A stretch of DNA of 64,000 bases, taken from Streptomyces sp. P9-A4. GTDB lineage: Bacteria > Actinomycetota > Actinomycetes > Streptomycetales > Streptomycetaceae. A program made the position numbers and the translations under genes. Positions 8,608 through 17,343 of this stretch are shown in pieces (the first letter of the stretch is position 1; each line of letters begins with the position of its first letter). A model generated the notes under the pieces. It did no database searches and was not told the origin of the DNA. It worked only from the letters and a program-made list of their open reading frames with translations. The stretch is taken from the NCBI RefSeq assembly GCF_036634195.1, contig NZ_JAZIFY010000001.1, positions 5,652,501-5,716,500 on the forward strand, read 5' to 3'.

Positions 8608-9348
8608 GTGGCAGAACAGACAGCACCTCCCGTGATACGCGACGGCACACCGTCCAAACCCGACGCTGCCGTCGTCCGCGACGCCCTCGGCGTCGGCGTC
8701 GCCGTCGGACTCTCCGGCTTCGCCTTCGGCGTGACCTCGGCGGGCTCCGGCCTCAGCGTCCTCCAGACCTGCCTCCTCAGCCTCCTGGTCTTCACCGGAG
8801 CCTCGCAGTTCGCCCTGGTCGGCGCGCTCGCCGCGGGCGGCAACCCCTTCACGGCCGCCGCCGGCGCCTTCTTCCTCGGCACCCGCAACGCCTTCTACGG
8901 GCTGCGGCTCTCCCAGCTGCTCGCCGTGCCGAAGGCCGTCCGGCCGTTCGCCGCGCACTGGGTGATCGACGAGACCACCGCCGTCGCGCTGGCGCAGCCG
9001 TCCCGCCGGGCCGCCCGGATCGGCTTCACCGTCACCGGGCTCACGCTGTACGTCCTGTGGAACGTGACCACGCTGCTCGGCGCGCTCGGCGCCGAGGCGC
9101 TCGGCGACACGGCGGCCTGGGGGCTCGACGCGGCCGGCCCCGCCGTCTTCCTCGCCCTGCTCGCCCCCATGCTGAAGTCCACGACCGAGCGGGCCACCGC
9201 CGGGCTCGCCGTCCTGCTCGGCCTCGGGCTGCTGCCCGTGCTGCCCGCCGGCGTCCCGGTCCTCGCGGCGGCCCTCGCCGCGCCCCTGGTGCTCTGGTTC
9301 CGGGGCCGCCGCACCGGCCCGCCCGCCCCTTCGGAGGACTCCCGATGA
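8608..9348 (+). CDS. azlC: AzlC-family branched-chain amino acid exporter, large subunit
   Basis: A 246-residue inner-membrane protein with about six to seven hydrophobic segments. The family landmarks GVAVGLSGFAFGV, FTGASQFALVG and FFLGTRNAFYGLRLS are all present. AzlC works with the small subunit AzlD to export branched-chain amino acids or analogues. The GTG at 8608 is the preferred start: TAACGT (8595-8600), which includes the stop codon of the upstream AraC gene, lies exactly 7 nt before it. An open frame continues upstream to 8527, but that stretch is antisense-like and overlaps the regulator. The stop overlaps the azlD start (ATGA), so the two are translationally coupled. Confidence 0.88.
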   Translation: MAEQTAPPVIRDGTPSKPDAAVVRDALGVGVAVGLSGFAFGVTSAGSGLSVLQTCLLSLLVFTGASQFALVGALAAGGNPFTAAAGAFFLGTRNAFYGLRLSQLLAVPKAVRPFAAHWVIDETTAVALAQPSRRAARIGFTVTGLTLYVLWNVTTLLGALGAEALGDTAAWGLDAAGPAVFLALLAPMLKSTTERATAGLAVLLGLGLLPVLPAGVPVLAAALAAPLVLWFRGRRTGPPAPSEDSR

Positions 9349-9653
9349 ACGTCTGGATCGCCATCGCCCTGACCGCGGGCGGCTGCTACCTGGTCAAACT
9401 GATCGGTCTGCTGGTCCCCGCCGGGGCACTGGAACGCCCCCTCGTCCAGCGGCTCGCCGCGCTGCTCCCCGTCGCGCTGCTCGCCGCGCTCACCGCCCAG
9501 CAGACGTTCAGCGCGGGCGGCGACCTGGTCCTCGACGCCCGCGCCGCCGGGCTCGCCGCGGCTGCCGTCGCGCTGGTCCTGCGGGCTCCCTTCCTGGTCG
9601 TCGTGGGCGCCGCCGTACTCGTCACGGCGGGGGTACGGGCGCTGGGAGGGTGA
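9345..9653 (+). CDS. azlD: AzlD-domain small transport subunit
   Basis: A 102-residue, four-helix membrane protein (MNVWIAIALTAGGCYLVKL at the start; FLVVVGAAVLVTAGVRAL at the end). The basic/proline pattern LERPLVQRLAALLPVALLAAL is typical of AzlD. It overlaps azlC by four bases and acts as the partner subunit for export. No other gene is attached downstream; the next 130 bp is GGC/GGT-rich low-complexity DNA without a clear feature. Confidence 0.88.
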   Translation: MNVWIAIALTAGGCYLVKLIGLLVPAGALERPLVQRLAALLPVALLAALTAQQTFSAGGDLVLDARAAGLAAAAVALVLRAPFLVVVGAAVLVTAGVRALGG

Positions 9654-9783
9654 TGCGGCCCGTCGGCTCCGTCGGTGTCGGCGTCGGTGGGGGTGGAGGC
9701 GGCGGAGGCGGCGGAGGGGCGCCGCGGGGCGGAGGATGGCGGACTTCCGGGGTCGTGTGGGGCGGAGGCGGCGGGTTTCCCGG

Positions 9784-10713
9784 TCAGTCGACGGCGCGGC
9801 CGTGGGCGCGGAGCGTGCGCAGGGCCTCCACCGTGACGATCGGACGCCACTCCAGGGCCGAGCCCGGGGCCCACGAGCGCCAGTGGATCGGCCAGCCCCC
9901 GTCCTCCTGCTGGTCGGCCGCGAGCCGGTCCAGCGAGCGGGACATCTCCTCCGCGGTGAACCAGCGCGCGGCCAGCGAGTCCGGCACGCGCGCGTAGTCG
10001 TGCGGGAAGTGGAGCTCTCCCGGCGCGTACCCGTCCGCCACCGGGTAGTCGTCCTGCCGGTCCGGGTCCAGGACCGCGAGCCGCTGCTCACGTACGAGAC
10101 GCCCGAGACGGTCGGCGGCCGCCTCCGCGCGCGCGTGGTCCGGCGCCCCGTCCAGGAAGGCGACCGCGGCCTCGATCTCGTACGGATGGGACTTCTCCAT
10201 CGACTCCACGGCCGCCCAGCAGTACTCGGTGGCCCGGAACAGCCAGGCGTGCCACACCTGGTTGCGGTGCAGCAGCCCGACCACAGGGCCGGTGGTGAGC
10301 AGCGCGCTCGGCGGGGAGTCGACGACCGGGACGAACGGCGCCGACGGGTAGCCGCGCTGGGACGGGTGGATCGCCGGGAGCGCGCCGTCATGGGTGGAGA
10401 CGGCGGTGAGGTAGCGGCAGATCCGCTCCACGCGCAGTCCGCCGCACCGGCCGATCGAGTCGAGGACGCGCAGGGCGTGCGCGGTGTGCAGCGGCTGGCT
10501 GACCGGTCCGCGGAGATCGGGTTCGAGCGCGTGGCCGTAGCCGCCGTCCTCGTTGAGATACGCCGTGAGGGCCGTCTCGACCTGATCCGCGCCACCCCGC
10601 AGGAAGTGGTAGGCGAACCGGCGCTGTTCGAGGACGCGGGCCGTCAGCCAGACGAAGCGTCCGGCGCGGGCCACGGGAGTCGAGGGCGAGGAGGGGAGGG
10701 GTTTTTCGGCCAT
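9784..10713 (-). CDS. Prenyltransferase/squalene-cyclase-fold-like protein of unknown role
   Basis: This 309-residue protein contains two QW-like motifs: YLNEDGGYGHALEPDLRGP near residue 50 and LAADQQEDGGWPIHW near the C-terminus. Both resemble the repeats of the alpha/alpha-barrel prenyltransferase and squalene-hopene cyclase folds. The catalytic DXDD or zinc-ligand signatures of true cyclases and prenyltransferases are not evident. It could be a degradative or binding relative, and no substrate can be assigned. I chose the ATG at 10713 because TACCGT lies 6 nt upstream (leaderless). The divergent neighbour is the DUF3046 gene close to recA. Confidence 0.72.
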   Translation of the reverse strand: MAEKPLPSSPSTPVARAGRFVWLTARVLEQRRFAYHFLRGGADQVETALTAYLNEDGGYGHALEPDLRGPVSQPLHTAHALRVLDSIGRCGGLRVERICRYLTAVSTHDGALPAIHPSQRGYPSAPFVPVVDSPPSALLTTGPVVGLLHRNQVWHAWLFRATEYCWAAVESMEKSHPYEIEAAVAFLDGAPDHARAEAAADRLGRLVREQRLAVLDPDRQDDYPVADGYAPGELHFPHDYARVPDSLAARWFTAEEMSRSLDRLAADQQEDGGWPIHWRSWAPGSALEWRPIVTVEALRTLRAHGRAVD

Positions 10714-10792
10714 GCTCCGACGGTAGGGCGGAAAGCCGCGGTGACAAGGCCTGCGGGGCGGGCTGCACTCTTCGGAGCGGGATACTGAGGTC

Positions 10793-10987
10793 ATGCGGTT
10801 GACGATTTTCTGGGAACGGATGGCCGACCACTTCGGTGCGTCGTACGCCGAGTCCTTCGCGCGCGACCATGTGATGGCGGAACTGGGAGGCCGGACGGTA
10901 CGCGATGCGCTGGACGCCGGCTGGGAGGCGAAGGACGTCTGGCGGGCCGTGTGCGTGGCCGTCGACGTACCCGCCGACAAGCGGTAG
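10793..10987 (+). CDS. DUF3046 domain protein
   Basis: A complete 64-residue protein matching the actinobacterial DUF3046 family, which almost always sits near recA. Landmarks are MRLTIFWERMADHFG, SFARDHVMAELGGRTV and EAKDVWRAVC. It is soluble and probably helical, and its function is not established. GATACT lies 6 nt before the ATG with no ribosome site, so translation is probably leaderless. Confidence 0.88.
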   Translation: MRLTIFWERMADHFGASYAESFARDHVMAELGGRTVRDALDAGWEAKDVWRAVCVAVDVPADKR

Positions 10988-11019
10988 CGGCGAGCAGGGC
11001 GCGTACCCGTACCCGTCGC

Positions 11020-11061
11020 GTCCCCGTCCCCGTCCCCGTCCCCGTCCCCGTCCCCGTCCCC
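11020..11061. repeat. Hexanucleotide microsatellite (GTCCCC)7
   Basis: Seven perfect copies of GTCCCC lie in the gap after the DUF3046 gene, flanked by degenerate GTACCC copies. It is intergenic and C-rich on the plus strand. It could vary in copy number by slippage. Confidence 0.9.
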
Positions 11062-11179
11062 GTACCCGCGTACGTACCGTCGGCCGACGAGGGGTGGCCG
11101 GGCGGCGAATCACGGGGTGACTAACGGTGATGTGCGGGGTCCCGGGTGGAATGTCCGTGCGGTGCGCGAGACTGGCGGG

Positions 11180-12541
11180 GTGGCTCCGACTGACGAAACC
11201 GACGCGACACACCTGACCGCCTCAACCGAATCGGCCGAATCCGCCGAGGCGACCGCTCCCGTGGCGCCGCCCGGCAGAGGCGACGCCGGCGGCGTGACAC
11301 CCGTGCCCGCCGGTCGGACGCCTGCGCCCGCCGGCCAGGCGTCCGTGCCCGGCCAGGCACCCGTGCCCGCCGATCAGCCGTCCCCGCCCGTCGGGCAGGC
11401 GGCCCGGATGCCGCGCTGGCTGCCCCGCGCGCTCGTCCTCGCCCTCGCGCTCTATGCCTGTTTCCTGCTCGGCAACTGGGCCTTCCACCAGCTCGTCGGC
11501 CTCCTCGTCAACATCCTGCTCGCCTTCTTCCTCGCCCTTGCCATCGAGCCGGCGGTCGGGCGCATGGCGGCGCGCGGAATGCGGCGCGGCCTCGCCACCT
11601 TCCTCGTCTTCTTCGCCGTCCTCGTCTTCGGCGTCGGCTTCGTCGTCCTCCTCGGGTCGATGCTGGCCGGCCAGATCGTGGACATGGTCGAGAACTTCCC
11701 CAAGTACCTCGACTCGGTGATCAACTGGATCAACCAGACCTTCCACACGGAGCTGTCGAGGGTCGAGGTCCAGGACAGCGTCCTGAGCTCCGACTGGCTG
11801 CAGAAGTACGTGCAGAACAGCGCGTCCGGCGTCCTCGACGTCTCCGCCACCGTCCTCGGCGGACTCTTCCGGCTGCTGACGATCTTCCTGTTCTCGTTCT
11901 ACTTCGCGGCCGACGGGCCCAGGCTCCGGCGCGGGCTCTGCTCCGTCCTGCCGCCGGCCCGGCAGACCGAGGTGCTGCGCGCCTGGGAGATCGCGGTCGA
12001 CAAGACCGGCGGCTATCTGTACTCGCGCGGTCTGATGGCCCTCATCTCGGGCGTCGCGCACTTCGTGCTCTTCGAGATCCTTGGTGTGCCGTACGCGCCG
12101 GCGCTCGCCGTGTGGGTCGGTCTGGTCTCGCAGTTCATCCCGACCATCGGCACCTACCTGGCCGGCGCCCTGCCCATGCTGATCGCGTTCACCGTCAACC
12201 CCTGGTACGCGCTGTGGGTGCTCGGCTTCGTGGTCATCTACCAGCAGTTCGAGAACTACGTGCTCCAGCCGAAGCTCACCTCGAAGACGGTGGACATCCA
12301 TCCGGCGGTGGCGTTCGGCTCGGTCATCGCGGGGACGGCGCTGCTCGGCGCCGTCGGCGCCCTGATCGCCATCCCGGCCGTCGCCACCCTCCAGGCCTTC
12401 CTGGGTGCGTACGTGAAGCGGTACGACGTGACGGACGACCCGCGCGTCCACGGCCACCGGCGGTACGGCGAGGCGGTGGTGGCCCGGCTCCAGAAGGCGC
12501 TGCACCACAAGAAGGAGGCGGCGCAGGACGAGGGCGCCTGA
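11180..12541 (+). CDS. AI-2E family transporter (PerM-like)
   Basis: A 453-residue polytopic membrane protein. An 80-residue Pro/Ala/Thr-rich, probably disordered and cytoplasmic N-terminus is followed by about eight transmembrane helices. The family core is clear: NILLAFFLALAIEPAV, the extracytoplasmic coiled region (FPKYLDSVINWINQTF), FSFYFAADGPRLR, QFIPTIGTYLAGALP and NYVLQPKLTSKTVDIHP. Family members include AI-2 exporters and Na+/H+ antiporters, so the substrate is not known. I prefer the GTG at 11180 because GAGACT lies 6 nt upstream (the same context as miaA); the frame stays open to another GTG at 11117. Confidence 0.87.
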   Translation: MAPTDETDATHLTASTESAESAEATAPVAPPGRGDAGGVTPVPAGRTPAPAGQASVPGQAPVPADQPSPPVGQAARMPRWLPRALVLALALYACFLLGNWAFHQLVGLLVNILLAFFLALAIEPAVGRMAARGMRRGLATFLVFFAVLVFGVGFVVLLGSMLAGQIVDMVENFPKYLDSVINWINQTFHTELSRVEVQDSVLSSDWLQKYVQNSASGVLDVSATVLGGLFRLLTIFLFSFYFAADGPRLRRGLCSVLPPARQTEVLRAWEIAVDKTGGYLYSRGLMALISGVAHFVLFEILGVPYAPALAVWVGLVSQFIPTIGTYLAGALPMLIAFTVNPWYALWVLGFVVIYQQFENYVLQPKLTSKTVDIHPAVAFGSVIAGTALLGAVGALIAIPAVATLQAFLGAYVKRYDVTDDPRVHGHRRYGEAVVARLQKALHHKKEAAQDEGA

Positions 12542-12585
12542 ACCTGGCCCGGGTCTCAGGAGAGCGACGGTTCCGCGACCGGGAG

Positions 12586-12641
12586 GTCAGAGGTACGACG
12601 GTCCGGTGACGGGGACGTCAGAGGTACGACGGTCCGGTGAC
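12586..12641. repeat. Tandem 25-bp direct repeat
   Basis: Two perfect 25-bp copies (12586-12610 and 12617-12641), beginning GTCAGAGGTACGACGG, are separated by 6 bp. They lie between the AI-2E transporter and the siderophore synthetase. The minus-strand frame that ends in the second copy (to 12618) has a Trp-rich tail (AVQAWIWHAFRHRV) that could be the remnant of a lost gene. Confidence 0.8.
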
Positions 12642-12724
12642 CCGGTGCCGGAAGGCGTGCCAGATCCAGGCCTGGACGGCCACGAGCGACGAGCCGGACC
12701 TCGTTGCCGAGGAAGCGGCCTTCC

Positions 12725-14332
12725 TCACGTACGCGCGCGCGTGGCGCTGTCGACGGTCCTGTTCGCGAGAGGGTTGGGGACGGGAAGGTAGTGCGGGGCC
12801 GTTCCCTCCGCCCTGATCCAGCGGGAGAGCAGGTTGGCCTTGCCCGGGAGGGCGGGCGCGTCGAGCAGGCCGGCGATGTCGGGGAGCCCCGGCAGTCGTC
12901 CGCTCCGTTCGAACTCGTCGCGGGCCAGGGTCCAGAGGGCGGCGGCGGAACCGGGGAACCGGTCGTCGAGGGCGTCGGCGACCTCGGAGAGGTTGTTGAC
13001 GACGAGGCAGTAGACGAGCCGCTGCCAGGCCGCCTCGCGGGGCATCGGGGGAACGGTCTTGGCGCCCTCCGCGTCGCGGAACACCGACTGGACGGGGGTG
13101 CCCCGGCCGTCCACGGCGATCAGGGTGTTCTGCAGATGGCACTCCACGACGACGCCGAAGCGGGCGAACGCCTCCAGGACCGGTGGTACCACGCACCGCA
13201 GATAAGCCGACCACCAGGCCCGCGGATCGGTCAGCCGGTCGAGCGGGTTGCCGGGGAAGCCCTCGCAGAGCGCGGCCGTGAGGACCGCCGTCGCGCCGGG
13301 CACCAGATGGCGGTCGAGGCCGTCCCGTACGAGGACGGCGCAGGTCTCGAAGAGACCGTCCACCGTGCGGTAGCCGCGGTCGCTGAGCCAGGACGCCGGG
13401 CCGTCCATGGCAGTGAACGCGGCGGTGACGAGCGGGTCGGTACGGCGTACGTGGAGCAGTTCGTGCCGGCGCATCCGGCGGATGTCGTTGGTGATCCGGA
13501 CGTCGAGGCTGAACTTCAGGAACATGTCCTCGCGCGCGTGGGCGCCGTCCCCGGGGACGTACACGGTGCGCACCGACGAGGTCGGCCGGGCCGGTCCGCG
13601 CGTGCTGCCCAGCCGGACGAGGCGGCCCTCGGCGAAGGCGGAGCGCAGCCGGGGGGCCCGGTCCGAGAGTTCGAGCTGCCAGGGGTGGGCCGGGAGCAGC
13701 CGGTAGCCGGGCGGGGCCTCGCCGAGGGCGTCCAGGGCCCGGGTGTCACCGTCCTCGACCACCGCGTCCTCGCGTACGCCGAGCAGCACGAGCGGGAACC
13801 GGGCGTACGCCTCGGGGGCGTAGCGCAGCCAGGAGGTGGGGGAGCCCTCGGAGGTACGTGCCTTGGGGGCCGGGTGGTACGGGTGGCCCATGACGAGGGC
13901 CTGCTCGGAGCGGAGCCAGGGGTCCTCGGGTGGTGCCGTACGGGCGCGGGCGGCGAGGACGGCCCGTACGGCGGCGCGGCTGGCGGCCATCTCGGCGGCC
14001 AGGGCGGGATTGGACCGGCCGGTGGTGGCGCGCATCTCCTCGGAGGCGAGGTCGACGAGCCGGGCATGGTCCAGGGCCTGCCAGGCGCGGCCCGTCCACA
14101 GCTCGGGGCCGGAGGGCCGGTGACCCGGGCGGACGCGGAGGAGGCGGCCGGTGGCGCGGAGGCGGTGGACGGAGCGCCGGGGGGTGACTGCCGGAGTGGC
14201 CGCCGGGTGTGGGGCAGGGGGCAGGGCCGGGTCCGGGTCCTCCGCCGGGTCCGTGGTCTCGCGGAGCAGGCAGTTGAGCAGGGGCGTCACCGCCAGCGTG
14301 TCGGCGGTCCGCGAGAGTGTGTCCATCGACAT
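12725..14332 (-). CDS. IucA/IucC-family NIS siderophore synthetase
   Basis: A 535-residue NRPS-independent siderophore synthetase. It adenylates a carboxylate (citrate or a derivative) and joins it to an amine or hydroxamate. All family motifs are present: GHPYHPAPK (149-157, ATP binding), HPWQ (216-219), TSSVRT (251-256), the K...RITND segment (273-283), the HLQN motif in ECHLQNTLI and FRDAEGAK. This set resembles the citrate-activating type more than the DesD type. It faces a second synthetase across a 41-bp gap, so the two probably share a divergent promoter. No hydroxylase, decarboxylase or exporter lies beside it. The MSMD start at 14332 has an alternative Met two codons in. Confidence 0.9.
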   Translation of the reverse strand: MSMDTLSRTADTLAVTPLLNCLLRETTDPAEDPDPALPPAPHPAATPAVTPRRSVHRLRATGRLLRVRPGHRPSGPELWTGRAWQALDHARLVDLASEEMRATTGRSNPALAAEMAASRAAVRAVLAARARTAPPEDPWLRSEQALVMGHPYHPAPKARTSEGSPTSWLRYAPEAYARFPLVLLGVREDAVVEDGDTRALDALGEAPPGYRLLPAHPWQLELSDRAPRLRSAFAEGRLVRLGSTRGPARPTSSVRTVYVPGDGAHAREDMFLKFSLDVRITNDIRRMRRHELLHVRRTDPLVTAAFTAMDGPASWLSDRGYRTVDGLFETCAVLVRDGLDRHLVPGATAVLTAALCEGFPGNPLDRLTDPRAWWSAYLRCVVPPVLEAFARFGVVVECHLQNTLIAVDGRGTPVQSVFRDAEGAKTVPPMPREAAWQRLVYCLVVNNLSEVADALDDRFPGSAAALWTLARDEFERSGRLPGLPDIAGLLDAPALPGKANLLSRWIRAEGTAPHYLPVPNPLANRTVDSATRART

Positions 14333-14373
14333 CAGTATGTGTGGACCGGGTCGGGCCGCGATAGAACATCCCC

Positions 14374-15924
14374 ATGTGCCGAACCGCTGCGGAACGGGTG
14401 CTCGCCGCCGAGCTGGCTGCCGTCCGCCCGGACCTCACGGCCGCGTACACCGCGGGGCTTCCGGGGGCGAGGAGCGCGGTGCTGACCCGGCTGTGGCGCG
14501 GTCTCGTCCATGAGCCGCTGCCCTGGGTCACGGCCCGTACCGCCGACCGCGAGGGCCTGACCCTGCGGCTGGCGGACGGGCGGCGGCTGCGCGGTCCGAT
14601 CTCGGACCCCTGGGCGACGGCGGCGGCGCCGGCAGCCGTATCGACGGCGGCGGTTTCGGCGACAGGACTCGACCTCGACGGGCGCCGGTTCGACCATCCG
14701 GCTGAGCTGATGGCCGCCCTGGCCGTACCGGGAGGCGCGCGGCTGGCCGCCGAACTCGACCACAGCGTCGCGTCGATGGCGCTCTCGCGCACGGCGCCCC
14801 GGCGTCCCGTCGCCGCCCTGTCCGCAGCGGAGCCGTGGGAGTGGGAGCAGCGGGAGACCGATGGGCATCCGTACCATCCCTGCTGCCGTTCCCGGCCGGG
14901 CTTCTCCGCGGCCGAACAGCTGGCGTACGCGCCCGAGCACCGGCCCGTCGTCCCCCTGTGGCTGGCCCCGGTCGAGGGCGCGGCCGTGTCGGGGGCGTGG
15001 CCCGCCGAACTCCGCGACGGCGCCCGCGTACTGATCCCCGTCCATCCCTGGCAGGCCGCGCACATCCTGCACGGCCGAGCACGGGGGTCCGGCCGTGCGC
15101 TGCGGCCCGGTCCCGACGCGCATCCGCTGCTGTCGCTGCGCACGCTCGACCTGGGCGGGGGCACGCACGTCAAGACGGCGCTGAGTACGCGGCTCACCTC
15201 GACCGTACGGGACATCTCGGCGTACACCGTCGCGCACGCCGTCGCCACGTCGGAGTTCGCCGAGCGGCTCGCCGGGCGGTTCGAGGGCCGTCTCCACATC
15301 GCCCGCACCCCGGCGGCGGCGGGGGCGGGAACGGCCGACCTGGCGGCGCTCCTGCGCGAGTCGCCGCAGGTGTACGCGGACACGGCGGCCGGGGAGAGGG
15401 TCCTGCCGGTGGCCGCGCTTCCCGAACTCCTCGCCTCCCACACCCCGGACGAACGGCTGCGCAGGGTCGTCGGGTTCGCGCGGCTGGCCCTCGGCGTCTG
15501 CCTGGAGCTGCTCGACCTCGGGGTGGCCCTGGAGGCGCACGGGCAGAACCTGCTCGTGGTCGTCGACGCCGGATGCCGTCCCCGGCGACTCGTCTACCGC
15601 GACCTCGCCGACATCCGTATCAGCCCCGCCCGCCTTGCCCGGCACGGCATCGCGGCCCCGCACCTCAGCGGCCGGCTCCTGAACGACGACCCGGACACGC
15701 TCCGCCGCAAGGTCCTCGGCAGCGTGGTCACGGGCGCGCTCGGCCCGCTGGCCGGTGACGCGCCGACCCTCGGCGCGATCCTGGAAGCGGTCGCCCCGGA
15801 CCTTCCCCCGACCCCGGACGCCCATGCCCTGCGTACGGAACCGCTCCCGGCGAAGGCGCTCACCCTGATGCGGCTGGAGGGGCGGGGCGGGGACCTGTGG
15901 ACGGTGCTGCCGCGGCCCTCGTAG
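14374..15924 (+). CDS. Divergent IucA/IucC-family siderophore synthetase with altered ATP loop
   Basis: A 516-residue member of the NIS synthetase family. Motifs seen are GHPYHPCCRSRPGF (164-177), HPWQ, LLSLRT, HVKTALSTRLTST, EAHGQN and YRDLADIRIS. The ATP-binding segment normally reads GHPxHPxxKxRxGF; here the lysine position is arginine (172), which may alter nucleotide use. The gene is transcribed away from the 535-residue synthetase, from ATG 14374, with TAGAAC 6 nt upstream. The pair probably acts in one pathway, with the two enzymes adding successive arms to a dicarboxylate. I see no iron-regulator palindrome in the short intergenic space. Confidence 0.87.
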   Translation: MCRTAAERVLAAELAAVRPDLTAAYTAGLPGARSAVLTRLWRGLVHEPLPWVTARTADREGLTLRLADGRRLRGPISDPWATAAAPAAVSTAAVSATGLDLDGRRFDHPAELMAALAVPGGARLAAELDHSVASMALSRTAPRRPVAALSAAEPWEWEQRETDGHPYHPCCRSRPGFSAAEQLAYAPEHRPVVPLWLAPVEGAAVSGAWPAELRDGARVLIPVHPWQAAHILHGRARGSGRALRPGPDAHPLLSLRTLDLGGGTHVKTALSTRLTSTVRDISAYTVAHAVATSEFAERLAGRFEGRLHIARTPAAAGAGTADLAALLRESPQVYADTAAGERVLPVAALPELLASHTPDERLRRVVGFARLALGVCLELLDLGVALEAHGQNLLVVVDAGCRPRRLVYRDLADIRISPARLARHGIAAPHLSGRLLNDDPDTLRRKVLGSVVTGALGPLAGDAPTLGAILEAVAPDLPPTPDAHALRTEPLPAKALTLMRLEGRGGDLWTVLPRPS

Positions 15925-15930
15925 GGGGTT

Positions 15931-16443
15931 CTACAGCGCCGGGGCCGAGGCCCCGGAGCGACGGTGCCGGTCCGCCTCGGCGGCGGAGTGGGCGGAGGCG
16001 AAGGTGAACGCGCGCGGGGACGGTCCGTTCGCCCGCAGGTCCGCCAGCCGCTCCAGGGCCTCGCCGACGGTCGGGACGTGACCGGCGGGCACCCACCAGA
16101 GCACCAGGTGCGCCGAGACGTGCCGCTCGAACCAGTCGCGGCGCTGCCGCATCACCTCCAGGTGCCCGCTGCGGTACGTGAAGTCCCACAGGGAGTCCTG
16201 GGACTCCCACACCGACAGGTTGACGATGACGTCCTCGCCCGCCGGGCGCAGACCGGTGGCGTCGACCGCCCCGTCCTCGACGAGCCGCCACACGAAGCCG
16301 GGCGCGGCGTCGGCGGCGGCGTTGACCGTGTCGAGCATGTCGACGAACGGGGCGAGGCGCGGGTCGTCGAGGGGGTGAAGGAGCGTCGCGATGTTGAGCT
16401 GGGCGAGGTGGGCGGCGGGCGCGGGGTGCGCGGAGGCGGTCAT
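15931..16443 (-). CDS. DUF3291 domain protein (dimeric alpha/beta-barrel-like)
   Basis: A 170-residue protein recognisable as DUF3291: AHLAQLNIATLLHPLDDPRL at the N-terminus, then PGFVWRL, VNLSVWESQDSLWDFTYRSGH, RDWFER, LVLWWVPAGHVPTV and EALERLADLRANGPSPRAFTF. The fold resembles antibiotic-biosynthesis monooxygenase and heme-degrading ferredoxin-like dimers, but the activity is not known. It starts 32 bp after the stop of the winged-helix regulator on the same strand, so the two form an operon. It is convergent with the siderophore synthetase, only 6 bp from its stop. Confidence 0.87.
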   Translation of the reverse strand: MTASAHPAPAAHLAQLNIATLLHPLDDPRLAPFVDMLDTVNAAADAAPGFVWRLVEDGAVDATGLRPAGEDVIVNLSVWESQDSLWDFTYRSGHLEVMRQRRDWFERHVSAHLVLWWVPAGHVPTVGEALERLADLRANGPSPRAFTFASAHSAAEADRHRRSGASAPAL

Positions 16444-16475
16444 GGCCTCATCCCAGCACGGCCCGCTTTTCTATG

Positions 16476-17237
16476 TCAATCTTCATTGTTTTTAGAAGCT
16501 TCGACCACGACGCAGCACTCTCCGGGGCGGGAGTCCATGCGGGCGCGGACGGGGCCGTCCGTGCCGAGCAGCCCTTCCAGCAGGGCGAGGTTCATGCCGC
16601 AGACGAGGGGAGGGAAGCGTTCGGCGACGGAGTGGAAGGGGCAGTTGCGCATGCGGACGACGGGTGCGGGGGCTTCGGCCGGGCCTTCGGCGGGCGGGTC
16701 GTCCGGGGTGTCCTGCCCGTCCCGGGTGCCCTGCTCGTGCGGGGCGCCCTGCTCGTACGGGGTGCTCGCGGCGCCTTCCAGGTGGGGTTCGTAGCCCCGG
16801 GCGGCCAGTATCGTCATGGCCTCCTCCAGGTCGCCGCAGGGTGCGGCGGAGCCGCGCAGGGCCTCGCCCCGGCGGCGCGCGGCGGCGCAGAGGCCGGCGT
16901 CGAGGCCGGCCTGCTCGGCGGCCTCGGCCAGCAGCTCGGCGGCGGTGCGGTAGTCGCGGGCGGGCAGTGACACGGAATGCTCGGCACGCGCCCGCGTGTA
17001 CACCTTCGCGGGGCGGCCCGCCCCCGGCCCCGAGCGGCCCGTCAGGCGACGGCTGCCGCTCTCCAGCAGCCCGGCCTCGGCCAGCTTGTCCAGGTGGTGC
17101 GCGGCGAGCGTGCGGGCCACACCGGCCGCCTCGGCGGCCTCGTTGCGGCCGACCTCGCGCCCCTGGGCGGCCACGTACTCGTACAGGCGGCGGCGCACCG
17201 GGTCCTGCAGTACGGCGATCGCGTCGATGTCCTTCAC
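16476..17237 (-). CDS. Winged-helix (ArsR/SufR-like) regulator with C-terminal cysteine cluster
   Basis: A 253-residue regulator. The N-terminal winged helix covers residues 1-65 (LQDPVRRRLYEYVAAQG, EAAGVARTLAAHHLDKLAEAGLL), followed by RPAKVYTRA. The middle is helical, then a Pro/Glu-rich linker leads to a C-terminal domain with cysteines at 199 (NCPFH), 213 (LVCGMNLALLEGLLG) and 241/242 (GECCVV). The NCP...C...C layout recalls SufR-type Fe-S sensor regulators, so it may bind an iron-sulfur cluster or metal; this is inference. It is divergent from recA, about 270 bp away, and co-directional with DUF3291. Confidence 0.82.
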   Translation of the reverse strand: MKDIDAIAVLQDPVRRRLYEYVAAQGREVGRNEAAEAAGVARTLAAHHLDKLAEAGLLESGSRRLTGRSGPGAGRPAKVYTRARAEHSVSLPARDYRTAAELLAEAAEQAGLDAGLCAAARRRGEALRGSAAPCGDLEEAMTILAARGYEPHLEGAASTPYEQGAPHEQGTRDGQDTPDDPPAEGPAEAPAPVVRMRNCPFHSVAERFPPLVCGMNLALLEGLLGTDGPVRARMDSRPGECCVVVEASKNNED

Positions 17238-17343
17238 CCGGCCATTCTAGGAACAACGAGGGTTGGATTTAGAAGGCCGGAGGCCGGGCCCGGCCGGGGC
17301 GCGGCGGGCCCGGCCGGACTCCCGCCCGCCCGCGTGGCATGCT

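Noticed and set aside
11020..11061. C-rich hexanucleotide array as a possible replication or telomere-like element
   Set aside because: Only seven short units without DnaA boxes or terminal inverted structure; a simple microsatellite explains it.
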